Below, in pieces: positions 57,818 to 64,000 of a DNA stretch of 64,000 nucleotides. Source of the stretch: JAWPMT01 sp965227935 (GTDB lineage Bacteria > Bacteroidota > Bacteroidia > Cytophagales > Cyclobacteriaceae); NCBI GenBank assembly GCA_965227935.1, contig CBDDGS010000055.1:1550001-1614000 (forward strand), given 5' to 3'. The notes below the pieces were generated by a model. The model was not told the origin of the DNA. It saw only the letters and a list, made by a program, of their open reading frames with translations, and did not search any database. The position numbers were made by a program, and so were the translations under genes. Position 1 is the first letter of the stretch, and every line of letters starts with the position of its first letter.

Positions 57818-59131
57818 ATGGAAAAACTTCAAAACTTCCTGGGACGCGAAGTGGATAATAGCCGACTGGTTCTCTATCGCATTGGATTCGGTTTCCTCGC
57901 CCTTGCCGAAAGCTGGGGTGCCATATTCACTGGCTGGGTGCGTCGGGCTTTTATTGATCCCCAGATGACCTTTTCCTTCATAGGCTTTGAGTGGCTCCAG
58001 CCCCTGCCCGGTTATGGAATGTACATCTACTATGTGGTGATGGGCCTGGCAGCCTTGGGCATTGCCCTTGGGTTTTATTACCGCTGGTCGGCAGCCTTGT
58101 TTTTTGTGCTGTGGACAGGTACCTACCTGATGCAGAAAACGCACTACAACAATCACTACTACCTCCTGGTAGTGATGAGCTTCATCATGATCCTGCTCCC
58201 GGCGGGTAAGGCGCATTCCCTCGACGTACGGCATGGACGCACTTCTGAGGAGACGCGCTGTGCCTTTATCTACATCTGGATCTTCATTGCGCAGGTGATC
58301 ATTGTGTATCTGTTCGCAGCGGTGAACAAGGTATATCCCGATTGGCTGGCGGCGAAGCCTATCGGTATTTGGTTTACTAGCAAGAGTCACTATCCTGTCA
58401 TTGGACCGCTACTTGATCAGCGGTGGTTTCAGTATGCGATCTCCTACGGTGGTATCTTCTACGATGGTATCGTGGTGTTTTTGCTTTCCAGGCGACGCAC
58501 ACGAGCGCTCGGTTTTGGCTGTTCCATTTTCTTCAATACCTTCAATTCCTTCGTCTTTCAGATCGGCATCTTTCCGTACCTGATGGTGCTATTGTCGGCG
58601 TTGTTCTATCCTGGAGATAGCATTCGTTCGAAGTTCTTTCGCCATCGGGAGCCAGTAGAAGAAAGGGTCGCTCAATTGCCCAGGTGGAAGACTATGCTAG
58701 TGGTCATTTTCCTGGCCGTTAATGTGTTGTTGCCACTTCGCCACTGGGTGATACCCGGTGATGTTTTCTGGACAGAGGAGGGGCATCGGATGAGCTGGCG
58801 AATGATGCTTCGTGTAAAATCGGGGACAGGCTACTTCAAGGTGGTCGACGGAGTTACCGGGGACCAGGAAGTAGTTGACACACAGGAGTACCTTACACGA
58901 AAGCAGGCAACTAAGGTGCGGGGCTATCCAGACATGACCTGGCAGTTTGCCCAAAAACTCGAGAAGATCTACCAGGAAAAGGGCTGGCAAGAGGTAGAGG
59001 TCTATGCCCACGTCACAACGAGCCTCAATGGCAGCCCCTACCTGCAGATCATTGATCCTAAGGTAGACCTCGCTCAGACCAGATGGAATTACTTTTGGCA
59101 CAATGAATGGATAATGACTCCCAAACCATGA
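57818..59131 (+). CDS. HTTM-domain (vitamin K-dependent gamma-carboxylase-like) membrane protein
   Basis: A 437-residue protein with about seven hydrophobic helices in the first 300 residues and a soluble C-terminal domain. LVLYRIGFGFLALAESW, HYNNHYYLLVVMSF and FIYIWIFIAQVIIVYLFAAVNKV carry the HTTM pattern. The C-terminal part has WRMMLRVKSGTGYFKVVD and the PDMTWQFAQKLEKIYQEKG region. Family members carboxylate Glu residues in animals; bacterial homologues are of unknown function. It overlaps the threonine aldolase gene by 4 bp. Confidence 0.85.
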   Translation: MEKLQNFLGREVDNSRLVLYRIGFGFLALAESWGAIFTGWVRRAFIDPQMTFSFIGFEWLQPLPGYGMYIYYVVMGLAALGIALGFYYRWSAALFFVLWTGTYLMQKTHYNNHYYLLVVMSFIMILLPAGKAHSLDVRHGRTSEETRCAFIYIWIFIAQVIIVYLFAAVNKVYPDWLAAKPIGIWFTSKSHYPVIGPLLDQRWFQYAISYGGIFYDGIVVFLLSRRRTRALGFGCSIFFNTFNSFVFQIGIFPYLMVLLSALFYPGDSIRSKFFRHREPVEERVAQLPRWKTMLVVIFLAVNVLLPLRHWVIPGDVFWTEEGHRMSWRMMLRVKSGTGYFKVVDGVTGDQEVVDTQEYLTRKQATKVRGYPDMTWQFAQKLEKIYQEKGWQEVEVYAHVTTSLNGSPYLQIIDPKVDLAQTRWNYFWHNEWIMTPKP

Positions 59132-60147
59132 TAGACTTACGCAGTGACACGATCACCAGGCCTACGCCGGGTATGCTGGACGCGATGATGAATGCAGAAG
59201 TGGGTGATGACGTCTTTGATGCGGACCCTACCGTCAATGCCCTACAGGAAAAAGTAGCCGGCATCTTTGGCAAGGAAGCAGCCTTGTACTGCCCTTCGGG
59301 GACCATGACCAACCAGATCGCGCTTCGGGTCAATACACAGCCTCAGGATGAAGTGGTATGCCATAAGCATTCCCATATTTACCTCTACGAGGGGGGAGGT
59401 CTCGCTTACAATTCCATGCTTTCGCCCAAGCTGCTGGAGGGTGTAGACGGCAAGCTGCGAGCAGAGCAAATCGCGCCCGCTGTCAATCCCGATGACATTC
59501 ATCTGCCTCGTACGAGCCTTGTCTCCCTCGAGAACACCATGAACAAAGGAGGGGGAAGCTACTACGATCTTCAAGAGATCACAGCGATCCGTCAGGAATG
59601 CCAAAAGGCAGGATTAAAACTCCATCTCGACGGCGCCCGGTTCTTCAATGCCATCGTCGAAACCGGGGAAAAGGCACAGGACCATGGCGCTCTGTTCGAC
59701 ACCATTTCAGTTTGTTTCTCAAAGGGGCTCGGAGCGCCCGTGGGCTCGGCATTGCTAGGTACGAAGGAGGCCATCAAGCAAGCGAAGCGAATTCGCAAAG
59801 TCTTTGGTGGTGGCATGCGACAAGCCGGCTACCTCGCCGCGGCATGCATCTATGCCCTCGACAATCACATCGATAGGCTCTCAGAGGACCACGAGCGAGC
59901 GCGAAAGATTGGGGAGATGGCGGCAGCGCTGCCGTTTGTGAAGGAAGTGTACCCTGTAAGGACAAACATCATCATCCTATCACTGGAGGGGAAGACAGAG
60001 GCATGGTTGCTGGACGAACTGAAGAAGCACAATGTGCTGGCAGTAGGCTTCGGGCCAGGTCTCGTGCGGTTTGTCACACACCTCGACTTTACCGACGACC
60101 ACCTCGACCAATTGGCGGGGGTCTTCAAAAAGCTGGCCGCAGCGTGA
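59128..60147 (+). CDS. ltaE: Low-specificity L-threonine aldolase
   Basis: A 339-residue PLP enzyme from ATG 59128 (MIDLRSDTITRPT, the usual N-terminus); a start at 59107 is also in frame. DADPTVNALQ, YEGGGLAYNS, HLDGARFFNA and the PLP Lys in CFSKGLGAPVGSAL are visible. It cleaves L-threonine and L-allo-threonine to glycine and acetaldehyde. Its start overlaps the HTTM gene stop, and its 3' end overlaps the convergent P450 gene by 23 bp. Confidence 0.93.
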   Translation: MIDLRSDTITRPTPGMLDAMMNAEVGDDVFDADPTVNALQEKVAGIFGKEAALYCPSGTMTNQIALRVNTQPQDEVVCHKHSHIYLYEGGGLAYNSMLSPKLLEGVDGKLRAEQIAPAVNPDDIHLPRTSLVSLENTMNKGGGSYYDLQEITAIRQECQKAGLKLHLDGARFFNAIVETGEKAQDHGALFDTISVCFSKGLGAPVGSALLGTKEAIKQAKRIRKVFGGGMRQAGYLAAACIYALDNHIDRLSEDHERARKIGEMAAALPFVKEVYPVRTNIIILSLEGKTEAWLLDELKKHNVLAVGFGPGLVRFVTHLDFTDDHLDQLAGVFKKLAAA

Positions 60148-61417
60148 CCGTTGCCTTGCGGTCCGACCCTGGCCGTAATGTGAGCGAATAGTCAAAGCCC
60201 GGAAAGGACTTGTCCAGTAGCTGCAGCTCCACCTGCTCATAAATACCCTTGAGGATGATCTCCAGCTCCATCAGTGCGAAATGGTTGCCAATACACGCCC
60301 TGGGTCCTCCGCCAAAAGGGAAGTAGGCAAACTTGTGCTTCAACTCTCCATCGAGGAACCGCCGGGGGTTGAAGGTCTCAGGCTCCTCCCAATATTCAGG
60401 AAGCCGATGAACGACATAGGGGCTGAAGATGACCCTGCTCCCCTTACTAATCTCATATTCCCCGATCTGATCATCGCCGACAGCCACTCGACTCACCGCC
60501 CAAATGGGAGAGTAGTAGCGAAGGACCTCACTGATGAATGCCCGTATGTATTCGTCATCTCCTGCCCACAGCGCTCGTAGGAAGTCCGCTTTGACCGAGT
60601 CATTGGATTCCAACTCAAAAAGCGCCCAAAAAGTGGCCACTGCCGTCGTCTCATGACCGGCCAGGAAAAAAGTCATGATCTCATCCTCTAGCTGCTGTGC
60701 AGACATGTGGTGTCCTTCATCATCCCTGGCTTCCATCAGGTGGCTCAGCAGATCGTCGCCTTTTTTCGCTTCCTTTTCGTGGATCAGTTCCTTGATGAGT
60801 GCCTTCAGGTTCCTGATGCCATTACGAAACTGGCGATTGGAGCTCGTGGGGAACCATAGAGGGATATTCATCGGCCTGGCGATGCGCTTGACCGCCTGCC
60901 GCATCAGGATGGGGAGATTTTCCTCTATGATGCTTCCCCGATCGCGAAGGTCTATACCCAGCAAGGCCCGGCTGGCGATGGCCAGGGTGAGTCTTGTCAT
61001 CTCACTTGCCAGCGATAGGTGGCTTTGCTTCTTCCACTCTGCCAACATCGATTCTGTTGCCTCCCGCATGGTCGATGCGTAGCCCTCGATCTGCTGCTTG
61101 TGAAAGAGCGGTTGGGCCAGCCTCCGGTTTTTCAGCCAAAAGGAGCCATCGCTGGTTAGCAGTCCATTGCCTATCAGCAGTCCGAGCCGTTTGTATGCTG
61201 TGCTCTTGTGGTAGTTCTTGTAGTTGTCCTGCAGGACGTGTTGGATGTGTGCGGGGTTGTTGAGCGAGATGAGCTCGCGGTTGGCCACACGGTATCGGTA
61301 GATCTCGCCGTGTAGCCGTTGCTTCCTGACCAGATAGTCCAGGGGGTTAGCTACGTATTGCCTTAAATCACCAATGACCGAAGCTCTGGCTGTAATGAGG
61401 GGTACTGATTGCAACAT
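60125..61417 (-). CDS. Cytochrome P450
   Basis: A 430-residue soluble P450. The heme-thiolate loop FPFGGGPRACIGNHFA is at about residues 370-385, the ExxR pair is in SEVLRYYSP, and the oxygen-binding I-helix has FFLAGHETTAV (about 252-262). It has no membrane anchor. Motif details resemble fatty-acid or terpene hydroxylases of the CYP102/CYP4-like kind, but the substrate is open. No redox partner gene is adjacent. Confidence 0.94.
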   Translation of the reverse strand: MLQSVPLITARASVIGDLRQYVANPLDYLVRKQRLHGEIYRYRVANRELISLNNPAHIQHVLQDNYKNYHKSTAYKRLGLLIGNGLLTSDGSFWLKNRRLAQPLFHKQQIEGYASTMREATESMLAEWKKQSHLSLASEMTRLTLAIASRALLGIDLRDRGSIIEENLPILMRQAVKRIARPMNIPLWFPTSSNRQFRNGIRNLKALIKELIHEKEAKKGDDLLSHLMEARDDEGHHMSAQQLEDEIMTFFLAGHETTAVATFWALFELESNDSVKADFLRALWAGDDEYIRAFISEVLRYYSPIWAVSRVAVGDDQIGEYEISKGSRVIFSPYVVHRLPEYWEEPETFNPRRFLDGELKHKFAYFPFGGGPRACIGNHFALMELEIILKGIYEQVELQLLDKSFPGFDYSLTLRPGSDRKATVTLRPAF

Positions 61418-61593
61418 TGTTCGTGGTGTGAGTCCGAGACTCCAGGGCAGAGAGAAGCGACTGGTAATTTAGCTTTTTTCGCCCAAGATTGTCAGAAATC
61501 GAGGTCAAATTCGGGCGATGCGTTTTTTGACATTTTTATCGAAATCGCAAGTTTCGGATTCTATTATTCTACGTCCCAGGAGTAGATTCGCAC

Positions 61594-62475
61594 ATGTCCA
61601 GTTCGCGTACATCCCAAGCGTTGCTTTTTCTGCTGCCCGCACTCATCTGGGGTTCTACGTGGTACGTCATCAAGTTCCAGTTGGGCGTAGTGCCACCCCT
61701 GTGGTCGGTCGTGTACAGGTTTCTGTTGGGAGGTTTGATCCTACTGACGTATTGCATGATCCGCGGTGTGCGTATGACTTTCACTTTGCGACAGCACGGC
61801 CGCATGGTCATGCAGGGGGTGTTCCTCTTTGGCCTCAACTACTGGCTGGTCTATATCGCAGAGGAAGTGTTGACTAGCGCGCTCGTTGCAGTTGCCTTCT
61901 CCACGATCATTTTCTTCAACATCCTTTTTGGCACCATTTTCCTTCGCCGCCGCACGGAGGGCAAAGTCTTCATTGGTGCTGTCCTAGGGTTGTTGGGGAC
62001 CATTTCGCTTTTCTATCAGGACCTTCAGCAGCTGGACTACGACCACTGGCCGGTCTTCAGTATTGTGGTCTGTATTTTGTCCGTTGTCTCTGCGTCCCTG
62101 GGCAATGTGACCTCTGCAGCCAATCAGCAGGTGGGGATCCCCGTGCTCCAGGCCAATGCCTTCGGGATGATCTACGGGTCTGTGGCCATGAGTCTCATAG
62201 CCTTCCTGTCGGGTACTGCCCCGGCTTTTGATTTCACTGCGCCCTATATCAGCTCGCTGCTGTACCTGTCGCTCTTTGGGAGCATTGCCGCATTCGGCTC
62301 CTATCTCACGCTGATTGGCAGGATCGGCGCCGATCGGGCGGCTTACGTGTTGATTGTCATCCCCGTCATCGCGCTGTTCATCTCGGTATTGCTGGAGGAT
62401 TATGCTTTCCGCGCCTATGCACTCATCGGGATGCTGCTGATTCTCGTGGGCAACCTGATCGTTTTGCGGAAGTAG
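61594..62475 (+). CDS. EamA/DMT-family transporter
   Basis: A 293-residue protein with ten membrane helices in two EamA repeats: LLPALIWGSTWYVIKFQLGVVPP near the start (given here for its IWGSTWYVIK core) and SLLYLSLFGSIAAFGSYLTLI in the second half. It probably exports metabolites or amino acids. Divergent from the P450 gene with about 175 bp between them. Confidence 0.9.
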   Translation: MSSSRTSQALLFLLPALIWGSTWYVIKFQLGVVPPLWSVVYRFLLGGLILLTYCMIRGVRMTFTLRQHGRMVMQGVFLFGLNYWLVYIAEEVLTSALVAVAFSTIIFFNILFGTIFLRRRTEGKVFIGAVLGLLGTISLFYQDLQQLDYDHWPVFSIVVCILSVVSASLGNVTSAANQQVGIPVLQANAFGMIYGSVAMSLIAFLSGTAPAFDFTAPYISSLLYLSLFGSIAAFGSYLTLIGRIGADRAAYVLIVIPVIALFISVLLEDYAFRAYALIGMLLILVGNLIVLRK

Positions 62476-63109
62476 ATTTTGGAGCAGCCACTGTACTGCT
62501 TCTAGCTACTGGCATGCCGGCTCTCCGCTATAGCGCGGCCGCGCAGGCTCCCGCCGATTTTGAGTTCGAGCGCTGAATTGGCCCGACTCGATGCCATCAA
62601 TTCCAAATTCAGAATTCAGAACTCAAAAATTCCCATGCCGGCTGCCGCTGCGATCCGGGCTAGAGGGATAGGTAGTACCTCCGTCAGCTAAGGGAGCAAA
62701 TTGAGAATTGAGAAATTGAAAATGGAGAATTCAAAATGGTTTACATATCGACCTGTCCACTTCTGTGCTGGGCACTCCTACCTTGTCACCAATTGTACGG
62801 CCAAATACTTTCGCGTCATCCAGAAGAAGGGCGATAGCCCGACTGAAGGATCTCTTTGACGCGCTTTAGAGAATTCTTCACGCCTTCGTCGAAGATTCTT
62901 CCCGCCACTTCGTTCTGGTCTGAATGACGAAGGCCCCCCCTTCACCTCTATACCTGCCAAATGTCTATCCTTGGCAATGACGGCGAAATAAGGCCCTCCC
63001 CTGCAATCAACATTCCTAAATCCAAAATCCAAAAAATCCCCCGCTTTCCACATAACTAATCAGCCCATTTTCTCGTGTAACAACACGACCCTCACACTGA
63101 ATTTTTTGC
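62476..63109. other. Gene-free region with dispersed repeats and low-complexity DNA
   Basis: About 630 bp. It contains two CATGCCGGCT copies, an imperfect inverted repeat (ATTTTGAGTTC ... GAACTCAAAAAT, about 62557-62627), AATTGAGAATTGAGAA-type low-complexity DNA near 62700-62740, and dispersed repeat copy 2 (62830-62932). A 91-codon minus-strand frame (62778-63053) runs over the repeat and is not a gene. The promoter of the AraC gene must be at the right end but no TAnnTTTG box is evident. Confidence 0.5.
62830..62932. repeat. Dispersed intergenic repeat, copy 2
   Basis: Partner of 23411-23514. Here the outer ends are clearly inverted: CGTCATCCAGA just left of it (62815-62825) against TCTGAATGACG at its right end, with GAAGGATCTCTTTG and AGATTCTTCCC inside. 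Non-coding. Confidence 0.6.
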
Positions 63110-63970
63110 ATGATACTGGACCACAAAACACTGGATCTGTATGGTTCTCCAGCCTTCACCTGGGTTACGCTGAAGACCCCCAACAAGGAAACGCCTCCCA
63201 TACCTTCTGATGCCTGCTTTGCCTACATCGTCGATGGGGATGACCACATCCTCGCCGAGGACATTCGCGCCGAGGCCGGCAAGATGATTCTGTCCCTCTG
63301 TGGCTATGCCATGCAGGACATGATCTCCACACACAAAGAAGAGGAGGGCATGGTCAGCACGATCGTTGTCCACTTCCGTAAAGAGACCCTTCTCAGGATC
63401 TATGAAGAGAGCAAGCCCCCGCAATGGTCGGAACTGGAGACCCCTGTCGTCCGATACCTGGTGCAGGAGTCAGCGTCGATGCTTATCAGGCAATACTGCC
63501 AGGGACTCGTACACCTTTTTCGATATCCTGCAGCTGCCACGGAGGACATTTTGGTGCTGAAGCTGAAAGAGATCATTCTCTTGCTGCTGCAGACGGATTC
63601 TTCCTCCTACGTGCAGCAGATCGTCCGCAGCCTGTTTTCAGAGCGGAGCTTCACATTCCGGGAGATCATCGATGCCAATATCTGTGAGCCCTTCAGCCTG
63701 CCACGCCTCGCGGGTATGACGGGCCATAGCCTAACGTCTTTTAAGACGGAGTTCAAAAAACTCTATGGCACGACACCTGCCTCGTACATCATGGAGAAGC
63801 GGGTAGAAAAGGTCGCCGATCTGCTCAAAATGTCTGACATGAATGTGAGCGAAATAGGCTACAAATGCGGGTTTACAAGCCCGGCGCATCTGTCCCGGGC
63901 ATTCCGGGAGAAGTTCGATATGACCCCCTCCGAATACAGGCGCAAGTATGTGCCGGAGACTGCCGCCTGA
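63110..63970 (+). CDS. AraC-family transcriptional regulator
   Basis: A 286-residue regulator. The N-terminal 170 residues are a variable sensor domain without a recognised fold. The C-terminal AraC double helix-turn-helix (about 185-280) shows FSLPRLAGMTGHSLTSFKTEFKKLYG and VSEIGYKCGFTSPAHLSRAFREKF, given for their LAxxxxxS and GFxSxxxxxRxFxxxF patterns, and the typical DMTPSEYRRKY end. Targets are unknown; it stands alone after the repeat-rich region. The 30 bases after it end with TGACT-TTTT-AGTCA, a small palindrome cut by the window edge. Confidence 0.92.
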   Translation: MILDHKTLDLYGSPAFTWVTLKTPNKETPPIPSDACFAYIVDGDDHILAEDIRAEAGKMILSLCGYAMQDMISTHKEEEGMVSTIVVHFRKETLLRIYEESKPPQWSELETPVVRYLVQESASMLIRQYCQGLVHLFRYPAAATEDILVLKLKEIILLLLQTDSSSYVQQIVRSLFSERSFTFREIIDANICEPFSLPRLAGMTGHSLTSFKTEFKKLYGTTPASYIMEKRVEKVADLLKMSDMNVSEIGYKCGFTSPAHLSRAFREKFDMTPSEYRRKYVPETAA

Positions 63971-64000
63971 CGCTTTTTTATCGAATTGACTTTTTAGTCA

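Noticed and set aside
57809..58390. 193-codon minus-strand frame at the HTTM gene
   Set aside because: It is the antisense shadow of the membrane protein and its His/Gln-rich translation has no motif.
62778..63053. 91-codon minus-strand frame before the AraC gene
   Set aside because: It covers dispersed repeat copy 2 and low-complexity sequence.
1..64000. CRISPR array, prophage, complete insertion sequence or defence island
   Set aside because: No regularly spaced repeats, no cas, integrase, transposase or phage structural genes were seen. The only defence- or stress-type module is the RES-Xre pair.

Overview
This window looks like chromosomal DNA from a free-living member of the phylum Bacteroidota, most likely a marine or aquatic Cytophagales-type bacterium; the order is my inference. 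The evidence is gene families that are largely restricted to or typical of that phylum (BT_3928-type DoxX protein, DUF1599, DUF3667, DUF6515, DUF6702, very long NusB, GreAB-like small protein next to an ALDH7 gene, MacB/FtsX permease ending in an NPVEALRYE-type tail). Other support comes from blocks with familiar gene order (nusB-ytxH-DUF1573-yajC-ybbR-coaE; folP-cdaA) and -7 boxes of the TAnnTTTG type. Base composition is near 50% GC. No rRNA, CRISPR array, phage module or complete insertion sequence was seen.

Layout: 1-2.5 kb holds a GH20 hexosaminidase cut by the left edge and an OmpA-like lipoprotein. 2.7-10.5 kb is an envelope, stress and signalling block: LapA-like protein, formate/nitrite-type channel, a receiver / sigma-54 regulator / PAS histidine kinase operon, Dps, and two MscS-type channels flanking two helical proteins. 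10.5-18.8 kb has a desaturase, an MFS-like carrier, GerW, HtrA/DegP, Hsp20, and a His-rich DUF4198 protein coupled to a HupE/UreJ-like permease. 18.8-24 kb is the most irregular part: one intact tRNA-Asn between two malformed tRNA-Asn-derived copies, many perfect hairpins, a MITE-like element, a large FtsX permease, and about 960 bp of gene-free DNA full of inverted repeats. 24.4-36.6 kb contains exported peptidases (M14, M28, M20), ALDH7, a RES-Xre toxin-antitoxin pair, and small lipoproteins. 36.7-39.8 kb has flotillin-like FloA, NfeD and ProRS. 39.9-57.5 kb is mostly housekeeping: outer-membrane proteins, aroK/BT_3928/DUF1599, folP/cdaA, an MsbA-like exporter, leucine dehydrogenase, the nusB-to-coaE run, a sulfotransferase-like/aminotransferase pair, and kdsD-kdsA-kdsC for Kdo synthesis. 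57.8-64 kb has an HTTM (gamma-carboxylase-like) membrane protein, threonine aldolase, a cytochrome P450, an EamA exporter and an AraC regulator.

The items most worth a second look are: (i) the tRNA-Asn-derived array at 18.9-19.6 kb, whose third copy carries insertions that are reverse complements of neighbouring tRNA sequence; (ii) a family of about 60-bp intergenic palindromic elements at three loci; (iii) a 224-bp AT-rich segment bounded by a 14-bp direct repeat and carrying an orphan terminator; (iv) a candidate sigma-54 promoter with paired GTCA-N3-TGAC sites in front of hsp20; (v) a sulfotransferase-like/class IV aminotransferase pair; and (vi) the His-rich DUF4198/HupE pair as a possible metal-uptake unit. 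All functional calls come from reading the sequence by eye; no database search was run.
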